Positions 12,154-23,276 of a DNA stretch of 64,000 nt are shown piece by piece (the stretch's first letter is position 1; each line of letters starts with the position of its first letter). Source of the DNA: Poronia punctata (Eukaryota > Ascomycota > Sordariomycetes > Xylariales > Xylariaceae); contig MU401601.1 of the NCBI GenBank assembly GCA_022579005.1, forward strand, positions 31,762 through 95,761. Reading direction: 5' to 3'. A program made the position numbers and the translations under genes. Below the pieces are notes generated by a model. That model was not told the origin of the DNA. It made no database searches and saw only the letters and a list, made by a program, of their open reading frames with translations.

Positions 12154-13551
12154 TTACGATAGAACCCTCCCCTTCAAAAACCCCGCAACAGCCCTCTTCC
12201 CCTCCTCCCTAAAAAGCGCATCATTATGAAAAGCGCCCGAGACCATTGCCTTACTAACAGGGATATCCAGCTCGACACATTTGTCATAGAGTTGTTGAGT
12301 CAGTTCTGCGGGGACGAGTTCGTCTTTTGCTGCTTGGAGGATGAAGATTTCTGGCTTCTTCTTTTCTTTTTCTCTTTCTCTTTCTCGTACTCGTTGTGAT
12401 TGGGAAGGGGAAGGGGAAGCGACGACGTCCAAATTCCCAAAACTATCAAGCCTATTCCTTAAAAAGGGCCAGAGATATCGATACGGTAACCATTTCTGCG
12501 GATATAGCGCGACTAACATGTCTCTTGTGGAAGTGAATGGTGTTTCGAGGACGAGCGAGTCTATGGGAGTGTGAGTGGGAGTGTGGGCAAGGTCGGCTGC
12601 TAGATTCGTGGCTATGCCGCTGCCTATACTTTGGCCCCAGAGGATGACTTTTATTTCTTTGTTGGGATTGGGATTGTGACTGTGAGTGTGAGTATGGTGA
12701 TGGTGGGATTCGATCCATTGAAAAGCAGCTAATGCGTCGAGCCTTATACCCCTTTCACTGGGTCGACCCCGAGAAGTCCAGTATCCGCGATAACTTAGAC
12801 AGACTATTGTAACTGTACATCTACTTCTTAGCGTTGTTGCTCGGATCGCTGCTGTTTCATTTTCTAGTTCAAGTTGGCGACGGAGGATGGTTAGGGTTTT
12901 GGATAAGTCTGGGAGACGGGGAGGTGTGGAGGAGGCGTTTCCTGGCTTTATTGTCAATAATAATATCATCGTCCATCTCATTCTCACCACAAAAAGCCCA
13001 AAACAGATTAAGGAGGAAAAGGAAAGCAAAAAACACAAACCTTGAAAATAAAGCACATAAACATCCCTCCCCTCTCCCTCTCCTCCATTCCCCCCAACAT
13101 CAACATCAATACCTCCCACGCAAAGCGCAACCTCGACACCATCCAAACTCTTAATCCTCTCCTCTCTCCACCGTATCCCCAAAGTCTTATAATCTTCAAT
13201 CTTCTCCCAGCGGGAATTGGGCGGTAAGAAAGGGTTATAGATTATTTTATCCTGGAATACGATCATCATTATGCATTTCCATGTCCAGAGACCGATGAAT
13301 AGACCGGTGTAGACGAATGGGGCGAGGGCTAGGCCTTCGATGTGAAAGCGTCGGTTAATAGTCAAGCATGGAGGTAAGATGCTGCGGCGGCGGCAGGTAT
13401 AAAATTTGGTTCGATAGAATGTGCGTGAGAGCATGATGGGGTGAATGAGATGAGATGCTATGACGATGACGTGTGCGATGCCGACGCTGGCAACCTCCTT
13501 AGGCTGGGCATTGCAGGTGTCACAGGTGTGGACTGCTGACTCATGTGTCAA
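12154..13551 (-). CDS. Alpha/beta hydrolase, Bem46/ABHD13-like membrane-anchored
   Basis: Two exons (13551-13041 and 12940+1 down to 12154, i.e. 12941-12154) are separated by a 99-nt intron (12942-13040) that is also open in frame. Removing it restores the conserved LYFQGNA segment. The product is 432 residues. An N-terminal hydrophobic stretch (about residues 78-102) could be a membrane anchor, followed by IYNPFLPPNSRWE typical of Bem46-like proteins, YRGYWTSRGRPSERG, the nucleophile elbow GQSIG (Ser275), Asp377 in AAKDELVP and His409 in GAFHND, a complete catalytic triad. The substrate is unknown; the family includes membrane-associated hydrolases. Two low-complexity inserts interrupt the fold: a His/Thr/Ser/Asn/Pro-rich run before the nucleophile strand (250-264) and an Arg/Glu/Lys-rich run before the Asp strand. 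The exact start is uncertain; an internal Met about 40 residues in is an alternative. Confidence 0.8.
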   Translation of the reverse strand: MTHESAVHTCDTCNAQPKEVASVGIAHVIVIASHLIHPIMLSRTFYRTKFYTCRRRSILPPCLTINRRFHIEGLALAPFVYTGLFIGLWTWKCIMMIVFQDKIIYNPFLPPNSRWEKIEDYKTLGIRWREERIKSLDGVEVALCVGGIDVDVGGNGGEGEGRDVYVLYFQGLCFLLSFSSLICFGLFVVRMRWTMILLLTIKPGNASSTPPRLPDLSKTLTILRRQLELENETAAIRATTLRSRCTVTIVCLSYRGYWTSRGRPSERGIRLDALAAFQWIESHHHHTHTHSHNPNPNKEIKVILWGQSIGSGIATNLAADLAHTPTHTPIDSLVLETPFTSTRDMLVALYPQKWLPYRYLWPFLRNRLDSFGNLDVVASPSPSQSQRVREREREKEKKKPEIFILQAAKDELVPAELTQQLYDKCVELDIPVSKAMVSGAFHNDALFREEGKRAVAGFLKGRVLS

Positions 13552-14842
13552 TACCTATAAAAACGATATTGATAATTGGGATAGGGAATACTCTCATGAA
13601 GCTCGGGGTGAATGAGTGATTGTATCTCGAGCTACCTGGTCCATCTTAAATTGACAAGGCTCCCAATTGGTGTCAAGACTATGAGGTAAGATGGATACAA
13701 ATTATACATATGCGACCAGCTGCGAGCCAAATGCAGTGAGCATGTTGACCAGCTAAGCATCGTATACCACCAGCTGAGGGCAAAGAGCGGCCAGGTGCAA
13801 GGCAAATCCGCCAAACTGATGAGCGCTTACCTATGCGATAGAAAGGACCGGTTGAGCCACAACGTCTCTTGGGACAAATCAGTAAAATACGCAAGTAAAG
13901 ATATATAAGTATGGCGTACTAGTAGTGATATTACACCTTGGTAATTAGTCAACATTGGCCAAATAGGTAGTCAAATATTGACCAAGATACCTTGGATTTC
14001 GAGACAGCGTAGCGTTGCACGTACCCACGAGGTCGAGAATCAGTGGAACGTGTTAACGTATACGTATAGGGAATACAGAAAACCAGTGTCTGACAAAGGC
14101 CGAATCTATTCCCTGACCAGACCCGTCATCGTCACTCATAGTGCCCGAGTTTTGGTCGTTAGTAGCTACAATGGAAGTGTTGCCAGCTCCGTTGCCGGTC
14201 TTAGCGATTTATACTCAAGGTGAAAAGGGCAACTCAGGCACGGTTTTTCATTGCACAGAGCTCTGATTATAGAGAAGTCTTTGGTGAGAACTAGTACAAA
14301 AACAAAGAAATCCAAGTGTAAAAAAAGGTATAGTAATATGAAAGGAAGGTGTTTACTGATATTATTGTTGTGATGGCAGGTCCAGGTTGAAGTATTGCAA
14401 CTTAGTTAAAACTAAGGTAATCCAGGGTAGGTAGCTGCTTTAGTTCACATTATCTGGTAAATGCAAGTTAAATGCACTATAGACATAAGTATCACCGTAT
14501 TCTTGTTAGCGATTACTTTCACTTATCAAGACCCCCTCATTCTCCACTTGCATTCTGACCTAACTCTATCGTACTTACAGTATTGCTTTGTCATGGCTGT
14601 ATTTATGCACTCGTACACGTGGATGAGACGCGCACCAGGCCAAACTCCCGTCTAGTCTACCAAATACCATAAATACCTTCACTACTTGGATTCCCAATCC
14701 GACTCACACCATTCGCAAACGTGTGAAACTCAAACCTATGGTCTCTTGTCCCAAAATTAGGACCTTACCCATACAGACTAACCGTCCATCAACCCCTCCC
14801 TCTACCTGGACAACCCGAAAACACTAGATCAACACATACGTC
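13552..14842. other. Intergenic, divergent promoter region
   Basis: This 1.3-kb stretch separates the divergently transcribed hydrolase and SDS22 genes. It contains only short random frames. CT-rich and CCC-rich runs just before 14843 fit a fungal core promoter and 5' UTR. I see no further gene or repeat. Confidence 0.5.
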
Positions 14843-16123
14843 ATGCCTGGCCAGTTCAAGGAGGACGGTGGCACCGAAACACCGCAACATGTCGAAGTCG
14901 CTATAAACGACAAACTCCCACACCACGAACGGAAAGAAGAACCTTCGAGCGCCAATTCGGGCCCTCGAGATAGTAAAGGGTGGGATGGCAAGTTACGTAT
15001 CGATCGTAATGCAATGATTCAAAATCCCGAAGCCCTATCGGATCCAGATTATTCCGACGAGGAGAATGTTTTGGCCGGCGAAGAGCTCGGTGCTGACGAA
15101 GGTCAGATATGACTTTGGATATCGACGGAGCCCTTGCTGATTTCTTGACCATCCTAGATCTCTTGGACGAGGAAGACCTGACCACGGAAGATATTAGTCT
15201 CACACAATGTCGTATCGCTTCGATCCCTGCACTACGGCTAGAACGATTCAAGAATGTTGTGCGTCTGTGCCTCCGCCAGAATATCATACAGAACATCGAA
15301 GGTCTCCCTGCTCTCAAAGACACCTTGCAAGATTTGGACCTCTACGACAACCTCATCTCTCACATCCGGGGCCTGGATGATCTGACCAAACTTACCTCGC
15401 TGGATCTCAGTTTCAACAAGATCAAACACATCAAGCACATTGAACACCTCACAAACCTGACGGACTTGTTCTTTGTGTCCAACAAAATCAGTCGGATTGA
15501 AGGACTCGACACGCTGGTGAATCTTCGCCAGCTCGAACTAGGATCGAACCGAATTCGCGAGATCCAAAACCTCGACTCGCTAAAGAACTTGGAGCAGCTT
15601 TGGTTGGCCAAAAACAAGATCAGCGAGCTCAAAGGTCTCGGCGGCCTCCCGAAACTAAGAGTGTTGAGTATTCAGTCGAACCGGATTAGCGACCTTTCAC
15701 CTCTACGAGAAGTCCCTCACCTCAAAGAGTTATATATCTCGCATAATGCGATTCATGATCTTGAGGGTCTAAGCGGAAACCCCAATCTTACAACAATTGA
15801 TATTTCAAACAACATGGTCAAAAGCCTCAAAGGCTTGGGCGGCTTGGATGAGCTCGAAGAACTCTGGGCTAGCAACAATCAACTAGCAGATTTTGCTGAT
15901 GTGGAATGTCAGCTTGGTCCCAAGAAGAAACTGACGACGGTCTACTTTGAGGGTAACCCTCTTCAGACGAAACAGCCGGCTTTGTACCGCAACAAAGTCC
16001 GTCTTATGCTACCGCAGATCACACAGATCGATGCCAGTATGTCATTACTTCCGTGGACAAATGCCCAAACGACACAGCTGACACCCGTTTTTAGCCTTTG
16101 TCAGACCAACACAGATGGCCTGA
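14843..16123 (+). CDS. sds22: Protein phosphatase 1 regulatory subunit SDS22 (LRR protein)
   Basis: Three exons (14843-15101, 15158-16036, 16095-16123) encode 388 residues. The N-terminus is acidic and disordered (SDPDYSDEEN), followed by about eleven 22-residue leucine-rich repeats (pattern LxxLxLxxNxIxxIxxL) and an LRR-cap ending in QIDATFVRPTQMA. SDS22 binds PP1 catalytic subunit and controls its biogenesis and mitotic function, so the product acts in nucleus and cytosol. Two introns are needed: 15102-15157 joins GADE to DLLDEED, and 16037-16094 replaces a non-conserved read-through tail with the family's conserved C-terminal ATFVR. The second has a strong GTATGT donor and a CTGAC branch site. 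The first donor (GTCAGA) is weak. This is a conserved housekeeping gene and a good anchor for synteny. Confidence 0.95.
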
Positions 16124-16612
16124 TCCATTGTACCGATGATTTGTCATTTATTACTGCATAGCCATGGCGTTCGGGTTAAGACTGGACTGGTATGATGAGC
16201 CAAAGGCTCCAGAGTCGTTGCTATCAACTGTTCGAGATGAACGATACGATGTTATGGTAATTCAGGGCATCAGAATCAGAATTGGCTGATATCAAGATAT
16301 AGACTCATGCACGTCTGGGGAACGAATAGTGACTTTTAAGTTTTTTCATAAATATTGTCAGGTTCTATGCCAAGTTCCTTTGCGACCTGTGTCGGATTTG
16401 AGACGATAGTATGTACGGCAGGAAGGGTATTACCCTGTCTAATGTTGGTTCCCTCTACTCCGTATACCACAAGAAGTCCACGACTTCTCCCCGGCTAACC
16501 CTCGAAACGACCAAGCTTGTTATATGCAGGCCATTGTTTGGGGCAGCTAAGCCTCTAAAGACACTTCAAGGTGTTTAAATAGGCTTGACCACAAAACCAC
16601 CACTGCTTCCGC
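16124..16612. other. Intergenic between convergent genes
   Basis: The 3' flanks of SDS22 and the xylose reductase gene face each other here. Nothing beyond presumed 3' UTR and terminator sequence is visible. Confidence 0.5.
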
Positions 16613-18144
16613 TTAACCGAAGATCCAGAACTTATCGGTAGGGAAGTACTAGTGATCCGACCGATAATTAGCAAACATGCCTCAGACACTAGGGTGGTTG
16701 ATCAAATCAACAGGGATTAGGAAAACTCACGTTTGAGGGCTGGTTAAACCGAACACCGGTATCCTTGGCGGTGATCTTGTCAACATCAGCCTGCTCCAGG
16801 TCGAATCCAGTGCAGTCAAGGTTCTGCGACATGACAGCAGTACGCTTGGTCTTGGGGATGACGGCAAGGCCGCGCTGGGTAGCCCAGCGGAGGAGGACCT
16901 GCGAAGGCTGCTTGTTGTACTTCTTGCCCAACTCGACGATGACGGGGTCCTCCATCAGGGGAACGAGGTTCTTGGCATGGGCGAAGCCCTCGAAGCCGAC
17001 GAAGCTGGCGGGGCCGAAAGACGAATAAGCCGTGACGGCAATACCCTCGGCCTTGCACAGGTTCAGCAGCTCCTGCTGGACCAACAGAGGGTGGTGCTCG
17101 ATCTGCAGAGCGGCGGGCGGGATGCGCGCATACCGCAACATGTCGTAGATCAACTGGGCCTGGAAGTTGGACACGCCGATGGATCGCGCAAGTCCCTTAT
17201 CGACGACGGACTCCATGGCGGCCCATGTCACGTGCATGGGGGTGTTGCTGCGCACTACCTCGGACTTGCCGTCGTAGTGCCAGCCCGGAGGATACCGCAC
17301 GGCAGGGTCGACGTACTTGAGAGCGCCGGGGAAATGGATCAGGTACAGGTCGAAGTACTCTAGTCCCCAGTCGGCCAGGGACCGGCGGATGGCCGGCTCG
17401 ACTTTGTCGCCGTCTTCGAAGACGGGCCAGAGCTTGGATGTGATGAAGAGCTCTTCACGCTTCACTAGACCGTCTTTGATAGCGCGGGCTACGCCCTCGC
17501 CGCATTCCTTTTCGTTGCCGTAATCTGTTTGTTTTTTTGGTTGTCTCGTTAGTTCGGTCCCTTTCTTCTTCCTTGCCAAGTGTGTCGGGACGAAATAGGA
17601 ATAGCGATGCAACATCGGGGGAGAAGGGAAGGATGTTTTGTGGCATGTGATCTCGGATATGGGTGATGGGTAAGTTGCGCTCAGCTCAGCTCAGCTCAGC
17701 TAACGGGGGCAATTCTTCCGAAGACGCGAACAGGGGGATTTTCGTTTCGCTATCTTTCCTTCCACCCCCCCTCCAACCCCCCCCCCCCCCCATTGGCGGG
17801 GTTAAAGTAAGACCAGCTTTTCCACCTCCTAGACTGTGAAGCTCGCCATGTGTACAAAAAGAATATTGAAAAAAAAAAAGGGAAGGGATGTTCTTACCGC
17901 AAGCACCATCAAACAATCTATAGCCAACCTTGATGGCGTTATAAACGATATCGGCAGCCTCGGCATTCTCGACCTTCCACAGACCGAAGCCCACCTGGGG
18001 CATCTCATAGCCGCTGCTGAGTTTTATCGTGGGAGTCATGATTCTGGATGTTCTCTTTCTCGTCGTGGTGCTAAAAGTTTTACTACTGGTACGTCGAATT
18101 GATGTTGTCGCTGCTCGGTATGTTCGGAGGAAGAAGGGAATCAT
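16613..18144 (-). CDS. NAD(P)H-dependent D-xylose reductase (aldo-keto reductase)
   Basis: Three exons (18144-17898, 17524-16731, 16648-16613) give 358 residues; from the internal Met at 18039 the length is 323, the usual size for fungal xylose reductase. It reduces D-xylose to xylitol and L-arabinose to arabitol in pentose catabolism. Counting from that internal Met, the AKR tetrad is complete: Asp44, Tyr49, Lys78 and His111 (LIHFP). GVSNF and the cofactor segment IPKTKR are present. The last 12-codon exon supplies the conserved NYF...FWIFG terminus after a GTGAGT donor. The extra 35 N-terminal residues are rich in Arg, Ser and Thr with no acidic residue, like a mitochondrial presequence, so alternative starts may give two locations. 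Intron 1 is unusually long (373 nt) and holds a 15-C run and AGCTC repeats. Confidence 0.9.
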
Positions 18145-20129
18145 GAGAAATGGGAATAGAGGAAAGAAGGAGAAAGAATAAACAGTTGGTTAAAAAAAAG
18201 TATAAGTAGTGTTATAAGCTAAAAAAAATGATACTAGTAGGTCAGAGGAACAAGGAACATGGGAGAAACGGGATACTTGTCCCGTTTTTATTTTATTCCA
18301 AAGCCAGACCGACCGACCTACAATGCAAGTAATACGATACGTCTATGTAAGTAGGTAGTAATGTCTTCTTCTTTTTTTCGGACCTGGGAAAGAAGGGCCG
18401 TAAAACCAACCGCCTCTACGCGCCGCCGGTGGGGGGGAGGTAACGGGTTCCCCAAGTATATCGCGCTTATCCGGACGTTTCAAGACATGTATGTATGTAT
18501 GTATGTCACATGGTTGTTAAAAAAACATCTCGTACGTTGTATAATGTATGTCTACAAGGCACCCTTTTGTTCCCCCCCTTCTCAGTTGATATCATAGACT
18601 AGCTAGGTAGACTACTAAGGAAACATGGGGTTCTAATTATTTTCCCGCGTCACTGTGGCTCTTTCGAAGCTTAAAATCTGACTCGTGGACGCCCGCGATG
18701 CGCCTTTCAGCTGCTGATTGGTATTTATGTATTACGGCTATTTGTACGAGATACCTACACCTACCTACCTACCTTACATTACGTACAGACAGTTACAGTT
18801 ACATGTGAGAAGGAATAGGAGTATCGAGATGGAAACGCAGTCCACCGTTGAAGGCCTGATTTATCATTTTTGATTGGTCAATGTCATACTTACTCTATCT
18901 CCATGTCCTAATGTATCCATGTACATACGTTCCCAATCGTGAGCCCTATACAATGCTGATCATGTCTATCTATTCCCCCCGTTAAACCAACGAGTCGCGC
19001 AAAAAATCGAAAAAAGAAAAAGAGAGTTGGGGGTGCGGTGGTGTGGGTTGAAGTTTCCTATCTCGGCGCCAATCCGTCTTCTCATTGGTGCGGGTTTAAA
19101 GCCTTCTCCAAGCTCTTGGGAAAATCCAATTGAGGGGTAAAATAAATTTGAAAGTTTTGGAGGGGTAGTACTCGTACAGTACAGATCTGCAGTCTTATGT
19201 AACAAACAACTTTAAGCTAAGTAGGTACTTTACCTACCACGTTCAACCAAACTGCGTCCCGCCGCATACAAAAAGTGACAAGGTTTAAGAACGGAGAAAA
19301 AGAAAAAAGAAAACCAAGATCTACACTTGTGAGATGAGGGGATAAAAGTTGCGGCTCTTCTATTGATATTTAGGAGAATGATTTCACCGGTATCTGCCTC
19401 GAATAAGACGTAACCTAGGTACTTGTAAAAAGGAAAGGAAAGCAAAAGCAAGTACAAGTAAGCAAGCAAGCAAGCAAGCCACCAGGCAAATCATTTAGGC
19501 TAAATCACCCTTCTTTGAGCCCACTTGCGGCTAATTGGGGTTGTTCTCCAGTTTGGAAACTTTCTAGTCCGATCACGAGCTACAAGTAGACTTGTAAACA
19601 CTGACGTCGGAGACGATCTACGCACAGTGTCTTCACAGTCTTATCTTCACGTTTCTCTGTTTCTGCCCTGTCTATCTAGCCGTATTCAAACAAATTCAAA
19701 GTCCCAACCGGATGCACACGTACCTGGATATCTGCGTCAACTTCACCCCACTGAGTAAGTTAGGTAGGTAGTTGAAAAGCCACGATGGAGATCCGTCGGT
19801 GCAAAGACGGCCAGTTCTTATCTATCTACTGTCTATCTTCATCGTTTGGCTATCTACATTATATAATACTGAGGAATAGACGTTGGATTACAATTACAAG
19901 TTGAATCTGTCCTTCCTGATTTAACGCTAAAAGAAAAATCTCCGGCCCCCTGACACATTTGCCAAGATATTTGCATATATCCATCAAGTCTAACTAAAAC
20001 AGGAAAGGTCCAACTGCAACCCGTCCACCCCGACTGGCTGATGTGTCATCACCAGGGCCTGTTTGTCCCACCACATCGTACACTGCTCCATGACCATTTC
20101 TTTTCATTTCTTTCACCTTCGCCGCATTA
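18145..20129. other. Intergenic with microsatellites
   Basis: No gene is supported in this 2-kb stretch. It contains an ATGT tetranucleotide run near 18,487-18,506, TACC runs near 18,760, and a CAAG run near 19,460-19,480. The part next to 18,145 is the presumed promoter of the xylose reductase gene, and the part before 20,130 is the 3' flank of the kinase gene. Confidence 0.5.
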
Positions 20130-22195
20130 TCAGCGTCGGCGATGATGAAGATGGCCTCCTAGGACAGGTAGGTTCGGGAGCAAAGGCATGTCCCAATAGT
20201 CCCCGTACCTGTCCGGCTCTTGAGGGGGGTTCCAGAAGTAGTCGTTCTCAAACTTCTTGGTGAGAGCCATTGGCTCCGTCGTGCCCTTGGGTACCCGGAC
20301 CTGGGTATGGACGTAATCGTAAGCTCCGGCAGGCACACCGTTTCTTCTGAGCTCCTCGGCATCCCACCTTGCCTCGTCCTCTAGGTCTGCGATCCGGCGG
20401 AAGCAGGTATCCTGCAACACATCGAGAGTGGGCCGCTCCGCCGGATCGTGAGCCATGCACCCGACTATGAGCGTCCGGAGCGTCAAATCGACATTATCGT
20501 AGTTAGGCTGGATGGGCAGGAAATCGGTCCCTATGAGGCGCCAGCCGTACGTAACTACCGATCGGGGCGGGTTATCGCCGAATTGGATCGTGCGCTCCTG
20601 CAATGTCAAATCGGTCGCCTCCACGGGCAAAATGAGGATGAGTTCTTGCATGGCCTGGTGAGCACCGGTCAGTTGTCACCATCAGTTTAGGTAAGATGTG
20701 AAAGGGAGGAAGACGAGAGGGCAAGACTTGTTGCTACCTCTGTTGGGATTGACATACGGCTCCTATTTGATACACGTTTGAATGTGCATCTAGAGCGCCC
20801 GGCAGCAGTGTAAGCTCCGGGATCCTTACTTCCTGGGAAAAGAGCTTAGTCAACTTATCGAGATTGTCTGTGGCCGAAGGTATGAGACTTACAGGTGGCA
20901 TATATAGCGTCTTTCCAGCACGATATTGGAGCTTCCTACACAATCGGACGTTGGTATATGCCTCTATTCAGGGGTAAATATGTCGTAAGTGACATCTGTA
21001 CCATTGATGCCATACTTACTTTTGATCTCTCCAGCGATCGTCCCACTCTCTCATTAACCCGTAATCGGCAATCTATACCCAGACGAACCGCCTTCAGCAA
21101 AACGACGTCCAGTTTTCAACAAGATGTGGCCAAAGTAACTGACCTTGGCTACTGGGCATGCATTATGCTCAATGTTTCTGGTATACTCAGGTGTCGGCTC
21201 ACTGAGAAAAACTGGCGCGCGCTCCCTCCTGATTAACACCTGATACGGCTTTATGCCTTGGGGGAATGGCCACAATTGTTCATAGGGAAAAGCTTACTAT
21301 TCAAGACATCAATGTCGAAATGAACAATCTTCCTCGGCTTTCTATTTTCGCCCGGATGAGGGACCTGCTCGCAGATCCTGCTGCCCATGTTCTGCTCGGG
21401 GTTTTCAGGAGGCCAAGCCATGGCAATGCAGCCTCGGACCACTAACCATATTTTCTCTCATCAGCTCCCCATCATGTTTCCTGTTCATGGATATTTACTA
21501 CTTACTACAGAGGAAGAGGGACCAGAGTATTCGAGTCGGGATATATTCCATCCTCGGCTCCTCGAGGGGACGGCGGTTCGTATTGATCCACTTCGCTTGG
21601 TGTACCTGTTGCAGGACCTGTTTCAGACTACCGAGGCCCGAGTATTCCATAATCATCAGCGGGTTCTGTCTGTCAGGGCTGACGAAGGACGGGGTATAGC
21701 TCCTGTTTATGTCGTAATTGGGCATGACGGCCGGATCTAGATCGACCAGTTGTATCATATGCTCGCATCCGGTGAACATCTGTTGCCGAAAACTCGGCGA
21801 GAAATGGTAAGCTGTCCATCCGACTAATACCTAACTAGTGGGTGGCCCTGATAGGAGACTGCGCTCAGGCTTGGGATATTGTGCCGACTTACCTTGGTCC
21901 AAGCGATTTCGTTCCGCTGGGCCTCTATATTAGCAGGCATTCTGGGATTGATGAGAGCCTTTATGGCGATCGGGCGCTCGAGGGCCCCTGTTTCCGGCCT
22001 GTGCACCGTCCATAGCTGCACCAGGCCATACCCGCCGTGGCCCAGCACCTTGACATATCTCAAGTAACCCAGCTGCTCAAAGTATGAGAACTGCGACCTT
22101 ATCTTCTTCCATGCCTTTTGCTTTTCGGGGAACCGCTTGTATATCAAATCCGCCAGAATATCAACAGTGATATTGGGCGGAAAGTTTCGGGGCAT
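20130..22195 (-). CDS. Protein kinase domain protein, fungal-specific divergent family
   Basis: Eight exons (22195-21893, 21779-21506, 21441-21298, 21211-21144, 21072-21020, 20935-20893, 20832-20758, 20654-20130) encode 494 residues. The kinase core is complete: glycine loop GHGGYG (52-57), ATP-anchoring Lys79 (AIK), hinge MEYSGLGSL, catalytic loop HFDIDVLN (Asp235, Asn240) followed by IFL, and metal-binding Asp266 in ADYGL. HFD replaces HRD and DYG replaces DFG; both occur in active kinases, so activity is plausible. Exons 5 and 6 are only 53 and 43 nt. The substrate is unknown. A naive reading through intron 4 would give KVSYFG and make this look like a pseudokinase; splicing 21073-21143 removes that. 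The C-terminal 80 residues after the kinase lobe have no recognised domain. Confidence 0.8.
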
Positions 22196-22925
22196 ATTGT
22201 TTCTCTTCTAGGTGAGAGGGTGATTACAGATCAGCAAATATTGATGCTCTCGCAAAGCCTTGACGTTTTGGAAAGTCGAGTTATGCTGTACATACTACAA
22301 CTACAATGATTAGAAAACTGCACACCAATAACGGTGGGGCCCTTGAACTCGACCATTTTCAAAAGCTTCTTTGAACTTTGTAGAAAGAACAAAGTGACCG
22401 AAATTAAGCTGACATGACAATAACGAAAGAGGATTTGCCGTTTTCGTAATTCTTCTAGAAGCGACGCATTGTTCCCATATAAATCCGAGACATTGCACCA
22501 GTGCAGCTACAACCATGGAATCGGGTTGTGCTTGCTTCCAGCACCTGCACCTTCATGCTTGGTCCTCTCCTGGCAAGCCAATCAATCACTGCTGTTATTA
22601 ACACGTCCCTTACATAATATTGAGCCTTGGTTGAAACACTGCAAGGTTCACGCCGACGTTGGGTACATGTAGATTTAAAACAAGCAGGTACCAAATGACA
22701 CTAGTGGCATACGGTATGAATGCGAACCTCTTTTTCAAAGCCCTTCATTATCAGGTGGGTAAACAATCATGATATGCTTATTATATGCTTTAATGGCAAA
22801 ATCCAAAACAGGAACCCTTATGCAAAGTATTTGCCTAGAGGTAGGTGACGAATGAGATGTTGGCCATTTAATATGCCCCCCCTTTACTTAGAGGGGCCTG
22901 ACATAGCCATTAACATGGGTAAAAT
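22196..22925. other. Intergenic
   Basis: Presumed promoter of the kinase gene and 3' flank of the small upstream gene. Only short frames are present and no repeat was recognised. Confidence 0.4.
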
Positions 22926-23129
22926 TCACCGGCTCGAGCTTCTATCCAATTCCCTTTTCAACTTGTCGTTGGTTCCCTGCATCTTCTTAATGTTAATGTT
23001 GACCGCCACAGGCTTGACGTCCTTGTATTCCTTGAGTGCGTCATCCATCCTCGTGGTATGCTCACGGAGGGTTTGGCGTGCTTCTGAATGCTCTTTGGTT
23101 TGGCCAGACGTTTTGGGTGTTGAAGACAT
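22926..23129 (-). CDS. Small charged helical protein, function unknown
   Basis: This is an intronless 67-codon frame with a hydrophilic, helix-forming composition (many Lys, Glu, Asp, Arg, Thr; few aromatics), including a heptad-like segment ending in KRELDRSSSR. It has no signal peptide or membrane segment. Support for a real gene comes from an appropriately placed TATA box 142-148 bp upstream, an AC-rich 5' leader (ACCTAAAACATTTCAAC) before the ATG, and a non-random amino-acid profile. I do not recognise the family. It could be a small coiled-coil or stress-type protein. Confidence 0.5.
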   Translation of the reverse strand: MSSTPKTSGQTKEHSEARQTLREHTTRMDDALKEYKDVKPVAVNINIKKMQGTNDKLKRELDRSSSR

Positions 23130-23270
23130 GTTGAAATGTTTTAGGTGTATGGTTATTGTTTAAGACAGCTGTTTGACCAAGATTGATATGCGTAGAAGTA
23201 GTTATTGTGGACGCCTTGTGCTGAAGATGGAGGGAAAAAGCTGCATCTTACTTGAGAGCTTGGAAGAGTG

Positions 23271-23276
23271 TTTATA
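23271..23276 (-). promoter_or_regulatory. TATA box of the small charged-protein gene
   Basis: On the minus strand the sequence reads GCATATAAACACTCTTCC, a canonical TATAAA with a downstream CT-rich initiator-like stretch. It lies about 142 bp upstream of the ATG at 23129. Confidence 0.4.

Noticed and set aside
12942..13040. Continuous 465-codon frame of the alpha/beta hydrolase
   Set aside because: A 99-nt in-frame intron with GT/AG ends interrupts the conserved FQGNA strand and reads as hydrophobic non-conserved sequence, so I removed it.
16037..16161. Read-through C-terminal tail of SDS22
   Set aside because: Splicing 16037-16094 yields the family's conserved ATFVR ending; the tail shows no conservation pattern.
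21073..21143. KVSYFG in the kinase, which would make it a pseudokinase (Asp of DFG lost)
   Set aside because: The segment is an intron (GTCAGT donor, TATAG acceptor). Splicing gives AKIADYGL with the metal-binding Asp intact.
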